Translations under genes and position numbers: made by a program | From: Phycisphaerales bacterium | GTDB lineage: Bacteria; Planctomycetota; Phycisphaerae; Phycisphaerales; SM1A02 | Reading direction: 5' to 3' | Assembly: GCA_022446885.1 (NCBI GenBank) | Contig: JAKVBU010000013.1 | Location: forward strand, 45,848 to 109,847 | Length of the DNA stretch: 64,000 bases | In this document: piece by piece, positions 35,651 to 44,152 of the stretch | Layout: every line of letters begins with the position of its first letter | Numbering within the stretch: the first letter of the stretch is position 1 | Notes under the pieces: model-generated | Told to the model about the DNA's origin: nothing | Databases searched by the model: none | What the model saw: only the letters and a program-made list of their open reading frames with translations

Positions 35651-35821
35651 CACTCGAAACCGACAACTCAAACGATCCCACCTCTTTCCCCCTCTCCATC
35701 AAGAGCGCATCGGTGCGATCACCACACCCGGGACGGATGCAGTCCTTCCCAAAATGGCCTTTCCACAGTCTGTCAAACCACCCCCTTCCCCCCCTTTCCC
35801 CCCTTTCCCCCCTGAACAACG
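35622..35821 (+). other. Remaining fusA leader: C-rich, pyrimidine-rich, no gene
   Basis: After the leader ORF the 200 bases before fusA contain no convincing coding frame. They are C-rich and poor in G in parts, include a small hairpin (CGCA tcgg TGCG near 35710-35722), and end in the four-run C tract. I see no ribosome binding site directly before the fusA ATG. Confidence 0.6.
35781..35812 (+). repeat. Four-run C tract (G-quadruplex potential on the minus strand)
   Basis: C runs of 5, 7, 6 and 6 bases are separated by TT, TTT and TTT. On the minus strand this is four G runs of five or more with 2-3 base loops, a textbook quadruplex pattern; on the plus strand an i-motif is possible. It lies 10 bases before the fusA ATG at 35822. 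Confidence 0.85.
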
Positions 35822-37948
35822 ATGACAACCGCCATGGCACTTGATCTCTCGACCGTACGAAACATCGGCATCTGCGCCCACATCGACGCGGGCAAGACCA
35901 CCGTCACCGAGCGGATCCTCTACTACACGGGCAAGTCCTACAAGATGGGCGAGGTGCACGAGGGCACGGCCACGATGGACTTCTTGGAAGAGGAGCAGCA
36001 GCGAGGCATCACCATTCAGAGTGCTGCGACGACCTGCCCCTGGGAAAAGGACGGCATCACCTACACGGTGAACCTCATCGACACACCCGGGCACGTTGAC
36101 TTCACCATCGAAGTTGAACGATCCATGCGTGTGCTCGACGGTGCCGTTGCTGTGTTCGACGGCAAGGAAGGCGTCGAAGCGCAGTCCGAGACCGTCTGGC
36201 GACAGGCCGAGCGATACGGCGTCCCCCGCATGTGCTTCATCAACAAGATGGACAAGGTCGGAGCCGACTTCGAGTTCTCGTTCAACTCGATCAAGGAGCG
36301 TCTTGGCGCCAACCCCATCCCGCTGCAAATCCCCATCGGAGCGGGCAATGAACTCGAAGGGCTGGTGGACCTGCTGGAGATGCGGGCCTACTACTTCGAC
36401 TCGGGCGAACTGGGTGCAGTCGTGACCGAGAAGGACATCCCCGAAGACATGCAGGAGATGGCCGAACTCTGGCGACACGACATGATCGAGCGGGCCGCTG
36501 AAATCGATGACGATCTCATGGAGAAGTTCATCGAAGACGAAGCCTCGATCACCACCGACGAGGTCAAGGCCGCGATCCGCAAGGGCACGCTCGACCAAAC
36601 CTGCACGCCCGTCCTCACCGGCGCCGCCCTGCGGAACATCGGTGTGCAGCGTCTGCTCAACGCAATCATCGACTTCCTGCCCAACCCCACCGAGGTTCCG
36701 GACGTCAAGGGCATGGATCCCAAGGATGATGATGTCCAGATGACCCGCCCCTCGACCAAGGACGCCCCCTTCTCGGCGCTGGTCTTCAAGGTGGTCTCCG
36801 ACACGCACGGCGATCTCACCTACGCCCGTATCTACTCGGGCACACTGGCCAAGGGCTCACGCGTGCTCAATCCGGTCAACGGTCGCAAGGAGAACATCTC
36901 GCGTATCTACGAGATGCACGCCAAGGATCGTGAGGCCAAGGATGAGGTCTACGCCGGACAGATCGTGGCCCTGATCGGCCTCAAGAATTCTGTCACGGGC
37001 GACACACTCTGCGACACCAACGACCCGATCGTGCTGGAGCGCATGGTCTTCCCCGAGCCAGTGATCTCGATGGCCATCGAACCGGCCACGCAGGACGACA
37101 AGAAGAAGCTCGGCGAGGCACTGACCACCCTGCACCGCGAAGACCCCTCATTCCGCTCGCAGTACAACGAGGAGACCGGTGAGACCATCATTTCCGGCAT
37201 GGGCGAACTCCATCTCGAGATCGTCCGCAACAAGCTCGTGCGTGACATGAACATCAACGTCAACGTGGGCAAGCCGCGCGTCTCCTACCGCGAGACCATC
37301 ACCGGAACCGCCGCCGACGTGCGGGGCAAATTCGCCAAGCAGTCCGGCGGCCGTGGTCAGTACGGCGATGCGGTCATCACCGTCGAGCCCTGCACCGCAG
37401 CGGAGGCTGAAGCCGATGAGATCAAGGTCAAGGACGGCGTCGCCTTCGTGGACGACATCAGCCAGGGCGTGATCCCCCGCGAGTACATCCCGTCGGTGGC
37501 TGTGGGCTGCCGTCAGGCTGCGACTTCCGGCATCCTCGGCGGATATCCCATGGTGAACGTCAAGGTGACGCTCACGTACGGTTCCTACCACGATGTTGAC
37601 TCCAGTCAGGTCGCCTTCGAGCAGGCAGGTGCGCTGGCTTTCCGCCAAGCGTGCACGCAGGCCGGCCTGGCCCTGCTGGAGCCGATCATGAAGGTGACGA
37701 TCCTCACCCCGGAAGAGTTCTTCGGCACAGTCTCTGGCGATCTGGCCAGCCGTCGTGGACAAATCAACGAGTCTGATTTGCGTGGCAACGTGCGGGTGAT
37801 CACGGCCGACGTGCCGCTGTCAGAGATGTTCGGGTACACCACCGTGCTTCGAGGCATGACGCAGGGCCGAGCGAGCAGTTCGATGGAGCCCGCCGAGTAC
37901 CGCATCATGCCGCCGAATCTCTCCAAGGAAGTCCTCGCGGGCTCGTGA
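35822..37948 (+). CDS. fusA: Translation elongation factor G
   Basis: 708 residues, full length. The GTPase motifs are AHIDAGKTT (G1), DTPGHVDF (G3) and NKMDK (G4), followed by domains II-V with the normal domain IV and V sequence (SGGRGQYGDAV, AEMFGY-type MFGYTTVLRGMTQGR). It moves tRNA and mRNA through the ribosome. An ATG at 35834 would remove four residues and is equally plausible. It stands apart from rpsL, rpsG and tuf, and is followed by ribD with a GTGA overlap. Confidence 0.97.
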   Translation: MTTAMALDLSTVRNIGICAHIDAGKTTVTERILYYTGKSYKMGEVHEGTATMDFLEEEQQRGITIQSAATTCPWEKDGITYTVNLIDTPGHVDFTIEVERSMRVLDGAVAVFDGKEGVEAQSETVWRQAERYGVPRMCFINKMDKVGADFEFSFNSIKERLGANPIPLQIPIGAGNELEGLVDLLEMRAYYFDSGELGAVVTEKDIPEDMQEMAELWRHDMIERAAEIDDDLMEKFIEDEASITTDEVKAAIRKGTLDQTCTPVLTGAALRNIGVQRLLNAIIDFLPNPTEVPDVKGMDPKDDDVQMTRPSTKDAPFSALVFKVVSDTHGDLTYARIYSGTLAKGSRVLNPVNGRKENISRIYEMHAKDREAKDEVYAGQIVALIGLKNSVTGDTLCDTNDPIVLERMVFPEPVISMAIEPATQDDKKKLGEALTTLHREDPSFRSQYNEETGETIISGMGELHLEIVRNKLVRDMNINVNVGKPRVSYRETITGTAADVRGKFAKQSGGRGQYGDAVITVEPCTAAEAEADEIKVKDGVAFVDDISQGVIPREYIPSVAVGCRQAATSGILGGYPMVNVKVTLTYGSYHDVDSSQVAFEQAGALAFRQACTQAGLALLEPIMKVTILTPEEFFGTVSGDLASRRGQINESDLRGNVRVITADVPLSEMFGYTTVLRGMTQGRASSSMEPAEYRIMPPNLSKEVLAGS

Positions 37949-39045
37949 GCACAGGCGTCCAGAAGCAATGGCTGGACCTCGCCGCGCGAGCTGCAGCGCG
38001 AGGACACGGCTGCGTTGGCCCCAACCCACCGGTGGGCTGCGCGCTGGTGGCGCCCAGCGGCGACCTGATCGCCCTGGCCCGGCACCGCTCATGCGGGCAA
38101 GCCCACGCCGAAGCGGCGGCCCTGTCTATCGCTGGTGCCCGTGCTGCTGGATCGACGGCCCACGTCACCTTGGAGCCATGCACGCACCAAGGCCGCACAC
38201 CGCCGTGTACGACAGCCCTTGTTGATGCTGGCGTACAGCGGGTCGTCGTCGGTGCCCTCGACACCAACCCAACCGCGGGCGGTGGCGTGCATGCCCTGGA
38301 GCAAGCGGGCATCGATGTAACTGTGGTCGACCATCAGCCCTCGGCCGATCTGATCGCGCCCCACCGACGCCGCACTGAAGACGGCCGCCCTTGGGTGCGT
38401 TGCAAGTGGGCCCAGACGCTCGATGGCCATGTGGCGACCCGAACCGGCGACAGCCGCTGGATCAGTTCTGACATCTCACGTCGACTGGTGCACCGCGAGC
38501 GAGGCCGTGTAGACGCCGTGCTCACTGGCATCGGAACCGTGCTGGCAGACGACTGCCAACTCACGGTTCGAGGGGTGCCCTACCGCCGAACACCCACCCG
38601 CGTCGTGATCGACCGCGACCTTCGCACACCGCCTCAGAGCGCCCTCGTCGCATCCATTGAGCAGGCTCCCCTGCTGATCGTCGCCCGCCTAGGAGCGGAT
38701 GAAGATCGCCGCCGAGCCCTGCAGGCAGCAGGTGCAGACATCATGGACATGCCCTGCCACGGCAGTGGTGGCTTCGACTTGAACGAGGTGCTGCAGCGGC
38801 TGCTGCAAGATCATGGCATCGGCGAGGTGTTGGTGGAAGCAGGGCCAAGATTGATGGGCGCACTCATGGCTGCATCCTTGATCGACGAGGTGGCCGTATT
38901 CGTAGCGCCGCGGCTGCTGGGCGACGGAGCCGCCATGCCCGCACTGACCGGGCTTGCCCCATCACTTGTGCGTGACGGGCGATCGTTGCGACTGCTGGGG
39001 GTGCACCGCCGCGGCGACGACCTCCTGCTTCGATACATGTGTTGA
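37945..39045 (+). CDS. ribD: Bifunctional diaminohydroxyphosphoribosylaminopyrimidine deaminase / reductase
   Basis: 366 residues. The deaminase zinc site is HAE (54-56), PCT (Cys79) and PPC (Cys88). The reductase half has WAQTLDGHVATRTGDSRWIS and ends in LVEAGPRLMGALM. It carries out two steps in riboflavin synthesis. The GTG start overlaps the fusA stop, which is unusual: riboflavin and translation are otherwise unrelated. No other rib gene and no FMN riboswitch is seen nearby. Confidence 0.95.
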   Translation: MSTGVQKQWLDLAARAAARGHGCVGPNPPVGCALVAPSGDLIALARHRSCGQAHAEAAALSIAGARAAGSTAHVTLEPCTHQGRTPPCTTALVDAGVQRVVVGALDTNPTAGGGVHALEQAGIDVTVVDHQPSADLIAPHRRRTEDGRPWVRCKWAQTLDGHVATRTGDSRWISSDISRRLVHRERGRVDAVLTGIGTVLADDCQLTVRGVPYRRTPTRVVIDRDLRTPPQSALVASIEQAPLLIVARLGADEDRRRALQAAGADIMDMPCHGSGGFDLNEVLQRLLQDHGIGEVLVEAGPRLMGALMAASLIDEVAVFVAPRLLGDGAAMPALTGLAPSLVRDGRSLRLLGVHRRGDDLLLRYMC

Positions 39046-39057
39046 ACCGGGCCCGAT

Positions 39058-40395
39058 CTACTGAGCCAAGTGGGCTCGTTCCAGCCCCAACCACGTGCCT
39101 GCTGGCAGGATTCGAATGACCCCGTCGCCGTTCTCAAGGCCCCACCGGCCTCCAGATTGTGGTGTCATCGGTTCCTGCAACACCCGCACCGTGTCGATGG
39201 GACGCCCATCGGTGCCCTCGAACACCACAACGGCCTGTTCCAACTCGTCGGGATAGGTCTCGACCAGCGACACCTCGGTGCCCTGAAGCGAGGTGAGCGT
39301 CTCCAGCAGACGAACCACAGCCATGGTGTCAGCGGGCGAACCGTCTTCGAATGACCACGTGTCGAGGGTGCGCTCCAGGCGCAGCGTGCCGTCGTCTCTC
39401 AGCACGCGGATGGCACGAACATCGATAGGCGACGCCCCTGAGCCAGTGCGGTCTACCAATTCAACCGGGTCATCCAGCAAGGTGGCCACAGTCTCCTGAT
39501 CGACGCGAACGACCGACGGCACGCCCTCGATCATGGCATACCGATCACCGGTTGCGCCCCCGAGCCTGTCGCCAATTCGCAGCGCCACGGAGTCGCCGCC
39601 AAGCTGCCCGATCTCAATCCGAGCCATGGGCGGCTCGAGCCCGAAGGCCTCGATATTGGTCGGTGCGTCAAGCAGCACACTGGAGGAACGAGCCGAAGCT
39701 GCCACGCCCAGCAGGGCCGCCACCGCGTCAGCGTCGGCCCGTGTGGAAAGAGGCGACTCGAATGCCCAGCGACGACCGCTTCGCTTCAACTGGATGTTCT
39801 CCCCCGCCAGCGACCAGTTGATCGAATCCGCATCGGCATTGGCCCCGTGCAGCAGCCGCCCGTCTCGCCAGTTCCGAGGCGCTTCCTGCAGCACCATCGT
39901 GTGCAGATCATCATCGACGACCATCGCCTCAGGCGAGTCGTCGATTCGGATCCAACCGCGGCCGCCGACCCCGGTCCGCCCCAGATGCACTTCCGTTGCG
40001 CTGCCGTCTTCTCCCTCCAGCCGCAACAGGGCAAGATCACGTCCACCGTCGGGGAGAGACAGCCCCAAGAGACTCGCCTGCGACGCATCAAGCGGCACTC
40101 GAGCGACCGCTTTCATCACCTGCACCAACTCAGGAATGGCCATGAGCCTGGACGCATCCATGCGGTGCTCGAACGGTGTGCGTTGCCACCAGACGCCGGT
40201 GTCGTCTCGCTCGAATCGCCAGTGCCCATCGCTGCGGGACAGATCGATGGCGTTGAGGGCCGTCAAGGACGGCAGTTGGGTCGCAGCCCGCATGTCCGTC
40301 GAGTTGGTATCGCGCTCACTCTGCCTCAGCACGAGGGCGAGTACCGAAAGCACGATGGCCGAGATCCAGAGTATCGCAACAGTGCGAATGGTCAT
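39058..40395 (-). CDS. DUF4340 domain protein
   Basis: 445 residues. An N-terminal membrane segment (about 4-22) is followed by a long extracytoplasmic region rich in beta strands. The DUF4340 pattern (WRFERDDTGVWW, then LLDAPTNIEAFGLEPP and IRIGDRLGG-type repeats) is present. Its start overlaps the stop of the ABC-2/GldG gene (ATGA). In other bacteria such proteins accompany GldF/GldG-type ABC exporters. Its role is not defined. Confidence 0.8.
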   Translation of the reverse strand: MTIRTVAILWISAIVLSVLALVLRQSERDTNSTDMRAATQLPSLTALNAIDLSRSDGHWRFERDDTGVWWQRTPFEHRMDASRLMAIPELVQVMKAVARVPLDASQASLLGLSLPDGGRDLALLRLEGEDGSATEVHLGRTGVGGRGWIRIDDSPEAMVVDDDLHTMVLQEAPRNWRDGRLLHGANADADSINWSLAGENIQLKRSGRRWAFESPLSTRADADAVAALLGVAASARSSSVLLDAPTNIEAFGLEPPMARIEIGQLGGDSVALRIGDRLGGATGDRYAMIEGVPSVVRVDQETVATLLDDPVELVDRTGSGASPIDVRAIRVLRDDGTLRLERTLDTWSFEDGSPADTMAVVRLLETLTSLQGTEVSLVETYPDELEQAVVVFEGTDGRPIDTVRVLQEPMTPQSGGRWGLENGDGVIRILPAGTWLGLERAHLAQ

Positions 40396-43130
40396 GCCGA
40401 TCGCCTCCCGGCATGAATAGCACCGCCAGCCACCAGCAGACCTACCGGCAGAAGGCCCAGCAACATCCAGCCCCAGAAGGTGCGGGCGCCTCGACTGACG
40501 GCACCAAGGCGGGCCACTTCCTGACTGAGTGGGCCAGCTGCAATCTGTTCGTCCAACCCCGCCAGCCAAGCTGTGCCCGCCAGCAGCAGTTCGTGATTGC
40601 CCGGATGGGCCAGCGCGATGCGTCCGCCGCCGGCGCCCACCGCCTGATCGGCAACTGAGGTCCGCAGCCATGGGCCGCTGCCCACCGCAAGCACCCGACC
40701 GCTCCCTCCGGAGATCGTGTCTCGCTCGGATGCCACCACCACCGGAACGTCTTCTTCTGGAACGGCGCTGGAGTCGAATCTCGGCAAACGATGTGACGGC
40801 ACGGACTCGCCCATGGTGAGCACCCGCCAGTCGCCCTCGAGCCAGATGCCCTCTTCAACCTGCCGCACCCCGAGCGCAATGGCCCGATCGTCGAGCACAC
40901 CCAGAGGCACGCTCATGGGCAATCGCAGATCCTGTCCGTGCAACGCCGCTGCCACCGGGTGATCAGCCGGAAAGTCAGCCAGATGCACTGCTGTAGAGAG
41001 CGCCTCTCCCCCGTCACGAGATGGGAGCGCCTGTAGCAGCACCTTGGATGTGTCGGCCTCGATGCCTACCGACCGCAACAACCTCGCCCATGGATCGCTC
41101 TGCCCGTAGCGAGGCATGAGCGATGGATTGAGATTGATCATGACCCCCTCGCCGCGACCAACCAGATCCACTGCCGCATGCGTCAAGGCCTGCTCGGCTT
41201 CGGTGGGCTTGAGCCCCCCGCTTCGGGTCGGAGGCAGAATCACCCATGCCGTCGGGCCAGATCGCCATGGTTCCGGTTGCGTACCCGACGATGGACGCCA
41301 CTCCTGCACTTCAATGCGAGACGCAGCCAGCATGGCGGCCGGGCCAGACACGTCAGCAGGTTGGGATCCATCGAGCAGGGATCCCTCTTCAGCGTGCACA
41401 AAGACAACCCGAGGTGTACTTCCATCCCTGATTGACCGGATGGCTGAGGCCAGCACCTGATCGCCTCTGAACCGCTGGTCAATGGCGATACCGCCGATCG
41501 CCTCCCCCAGTGCCGAAGGAAGCAACTGGGCTGCCGGGACGACCGCCGCACCATCGGGGCCGATGATGAGGGCCGCTTCGCCTTGGGCGAGCAGCTGGCC
41601 CATCGTCGAGAGTTCCGACTCGGGCAGTTGCTGCAGCGTGTCTGCCGCCCGAGCGAGTTCCGATGCCCGCTCACGCCACATGCTCGACTCGAATTCGTCC
41701 TCGTCGATGAGCGTGAGCAAACGCCCCGTGGCATCAAGTTCTTCGGCCCACTGCCCCAGCGCCTGCTTGAGAATCGAGATGGCCGTGCCCGGGTCGGCCA
41801 GCGGATGAGCCGGCGTCACTGTTCGAGCCTTGGCGACTGCGTCTACGAGACGTCCACCTTCGGCGCCCAGCAGCGCCAGCGCCGCGGCCCGAACCTGCAG
41901 GGCATCGCGGAGTTGGTCGTCGGTCACCCGCATCGCTCGCTCACGCAGGGCGGCGGCTGCACTTTGCGCAAAGAGCACGAGATCGCCCAGGGCATCTTCG
42001 CCTTGATCCAGCGCCGCATCCCATGTGGCGGTCTCGGTTCGCATGGTCGTGCGCAGATCAGCCAGCAGTTCCTCGAATTCCAGGATTGAGTCCGGGTCAG
42101 TCGGGTCGATCCGCTGCACTCGAAGGTTCGGCGCCGCTGCGGCATAGCGGCCCAGTACCTCGTCGACCTGCTCCAGCAGCGCCGGGTCGGCACGGTCTTC
42201 AACCAGCAGTACCGCAATGCGCCAGTCGCCGGGGAGATCTCCCAGCAATGACTGCGTACGAGGGCTCAACGAGTAGAGCCGCGACTTGGTGGCATCTACC
42301 CGCCAGTTGAAGGGCGCCATGCCAGCCAGCGCCACCACTGCGACGAGCCCACAGGCCAGCGCCGCCAGCCCGGGGGCGTCCAGACGCCTTCGACCTGGCA
42401 CAGCCATCACCCTTGCACCCACCAGAAAGAACACGATCAACCCAAGGAAGTACGCGACATTGCCGGTGTCGAACAAGCCCAGCGTGAACGACTGCAGCCG
42501 ACGCACCGGATCAAGATCACTCAACACATGGGCCCATTGCGGTGAGACAACGGCGGGGAGCGCCATCTCCAGCACGACTACGGTGAGCACCCAACTCAGC
42601 GCGGTGATCAGAAATGCGCTGGTGGCCCCGCCGGTCAAGGCGCTCGCCAGCAGACCGCTTGCCATTACGGCGAGCGTGAGCAGGTAGACACCCACCAGCC
42701 CACAGAACACCTCCCCCAGATCGGGGCGACCGTGCACTTCCAGCAGCATGATCTGCCAGATCGACGGCAGGGCCAGCATGAGCCCCGCGATGATGGCCGC
42801 CCCCAGAAACTTGGAGAGCACCAGCGCCCACACCGCTACCGGGCCTGAGCACAACAGTTCCCAGGTGCCACGACGGCGTTCTTCGCCGATCGCCGCCATG
42901 GTCACGGCGGGCGCGGCCAGCATCATGAAGATGGCGTCGAACTCGAGCACGAACCGCATCGTGGCCGGCCGCCCACTCTGGAAGACACCCATCAGGAAGA
43001 CCAGCGAGGAGCCAAAAGCAAAGAGAGCCAGCACAACCCATCCGGAGGGTGCCAATAGAAAGGCCCTGACCTCCCGGGTCACGAGCGCCCGAATCGCCGG
43101 CCAGATCGGCGGTTGCCCTGCGTTGCTCAT
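40392..43130 (-). CDS. Fused ABC-2 permease and GldG-like protein
   Basis: 912 residues from the ATG at 43130. Residues about 1-260 form an ABC-2/GldF-type permease with six membrane segments (EERRRGTWELLCSGPV after the second). Residues about 270-290 hold another segment, followed by a large GldG-like extracytoplasmic region (YSLSPRTQSLL, ADLRTTMRTETA) and a final C-terminal membrane anchor. GldF and GldG are normally separate. The start overlaps the ABC ATPase stop (ATGA). The substrate is unknown. Confidence 0.88.
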   Translation of the reverse strand: MSNAGQPPIWPAIRALVTREVRAFLLAPSGWVVLALFAFGSSLVFLMGVFQSGRPATMRFVLEFDAIFMMLAAPAVTMAAIGEERRRGTWELLCSGPVAVWALVLSKFLGAAIIAGLMLALPSIWQIMLLEVHGRPDLGEVFCGLVGVYLLTLAVMASGLLASALTGGATSAFLITALSWVLTVVVLEMALPAVVSPQWAHVLSDLDPVRRLQSFTLGLFDTGNVAYFLGLIVFFLVGARVMAVPGRRRLDAPGLAALACGLVAVVALAGMAPFNWRVDATKSRLYSLSPRTQSLLGDLPGDWRIAVLLVEDRADPALLEQVDEVLGRYAAAAPNLRVQRIDPTDPDSILEFEELLADLRTTMRTETATWDAALDQGEDALGDLVLFAQSAAAALRERAMRVTDDQLRDALQVRAAALALLGAEGGRLVDAVAKARTVTPAHPLADPGTAISILKQALGQWAEELDATGRLLTLIDEDEFESSMWRERASELARAADTLQQLPESELSTMGQLLAQGEAALIIGPDGAAVVPAAQLLPSALGEAIGGIAIDQRFRGDQVLASAIRSIRDGSTPRVVFVHAEEGSLLDGSQPADVSGPAAMLAASRIEVQEWRPSSGTQPEPWRSGPTAWVILPPTRSGGLKPTEAEQALTHAAVDLVGRGEGVMINLNPSLMPRYGQSDPWARLLRSVGIEADTSKVLLQALPSRDGGEALSTAVHLADFPADHPVAAALHGQDLRLPMSVPLGVLDDRAIALGVRQVEEGIWLEGDWRVLTMGESVPSHRLPRFDSSAVPEEDVPVVVASERDTISGGSGRVLAVGSGPWLRTSVADQAVGAGGGRIALAHPGNHELLLAGTAWLAGLDEQIAAGPLSQEVARLGAVSRGARTFWGWMLLGLLPVGLLVAGGAIHAGRRSA

Positions 43131-44044
43131 GGGGCCACCTTCGACTGGGGGGCATCGATGAGGGCATCGAGTGTTGGCACGGCCCGTTCCAACTGTCGCC
43201 ACTTGAGCCCAGCCGCCGTGACCGCCGCCGCAATGGCTGAGCGAAGATCATCTGCGTGGGCATGGGGCACGATGGTGGCTCGGTGCCAGCCATCTTCCAG
43301 AGGCTCAACCTGCACCCGCTCGATGCCATCGAGGCCTTGCAGCGCCTCCGTTGGATCGCCCTCTGTCTCCAGCAGCAATCGACCACCAGCAACCGACTGA
43401 CGAAGCGTCTCCAGGTCGCCCTGAGCGCAGACTCGCCCGCCCGAGAGCACGACCAGATCGTCGCAGATTGCCTGGGCGTCGCCCACCTGATGGGTGGACA
43501 GCAGCACAGCCCGGTCTTGTGCCAACTCCCGGATCAGCGCCCGAAATGCTCGCTGCTGCAGGGGATCCAGCCCTGTCCCGGGCTCATCGAGCACGAGCAC
43601 GGCCGGATCGTGCACGATGGCCGCTGCCAGGGCCACTCGCTGACGGAATCCACGGGATAGTCGGCCGATGATGCGGCTTCGCACCGACATGAGATCGCAG
43701 CGGTCCAGCGCTGACTCGATGGCAGAGGGATCGACGCCATAGAGCCGCGTTCGAAGCGTGAGCCACTGCTCAACTCGAAGTTCGTCCCAAGCCGGCGCTG
43801 CATCTGGCAGCCAGCCCAGACCTCGCCGCACAGCTGGAGGCGATCGGTGCAGGTCTTTTCCATCGAGCAGCACCGTGCCCTGATCTGGCAACAGGACACC
43901 GCAGAGCATCCGCAGGGTGGTCGTTTTGCCCGCACCATTGGGGCCGAGCATGCCGGTCACTCGACCGCGTTGGGCGGTGAAGCTGACGTCATCCACCGCC
44001 AGAAGGGCACCGAAGCGCCGTGTCAGACCCTTGGCCTCGAGCAT
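43127..44044 (-). CDS. ABC transporter ATP-binding protein (GldA-like)
   Basis: 305 residues from the ATG at 44044. Walker A is GPNGAGKT (34-41); the signature LSRGFRQRVALA and Walker B VLVLDEPGTGLDP follow, plus the His switch STHQ. It powers the fused permease encoded downstream. A TACCGT hexamer (44059-44054) is 9 bases before the start. With the next two genes it forms a three-gene export system. Confidence 0.94.
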   Translation of the reverse strand: MLEAKGLTRRFGALLAVDDVSFTAQRGRVTGMLGPNGAGKTTTLRMLCGVLLPDQGTVLLDGKDLHRSPPAVRRGLGWLPDAAPAWDELRVEQWLTLRTRLYGVDPSAIESALDRCDLMSVRSRIIGRLSRGFRQRVALAAAIVHDPAVLVLDEPGTGLDPLQQRAFRALIRELAQDRAVLLSTHQVGDAQAICDDLVVLSGGRVCAQGDLETLRQSVAGGRLLLETEGDPTEALQGLDGIERVQVEPLEDGWHRATIVPHAHADDLRSAIAAAVTAAGLKWRQLERAVPTLDALIDAPQSKVAP

Positions 44045-44127
44045 CGGATGCCAACGGTACCCGTCGGGCACCCCGCAGGTCGAGCCGTCTGTGCAACAAT
44101 CCTGCTTGCCGTTGGCGCCCGAGGGTG

Positions 44128-44133
44128 TACTCT
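44128..44133 (+). promoter_or_regulatory. Possible -10 element (TACTCT) of the GAF-receiver gene
   Basis: TACTCT lies 19 bases before the GTG at 44153. GGGAGG at 44141-44146 is the ribosome binding site and sits 6 bases before the GTG. This supports the GTG over the ATG at 44138 or 44165. Confidence 0.35.
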
Positions 44134-44152
44134 TCCGATGGGGAGGCTTGGA

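Noticed and set aside
35699..36808. Long open frame on the minus strand (about 370 codons)
   Set aside because: Antisense to fusA and its leader; no recognised domain.
37945..39045. FMN riboswitch before ribD
   Set aside because: The gene overlaps fusA by 4 bases and there is no leader for a riboswitch.
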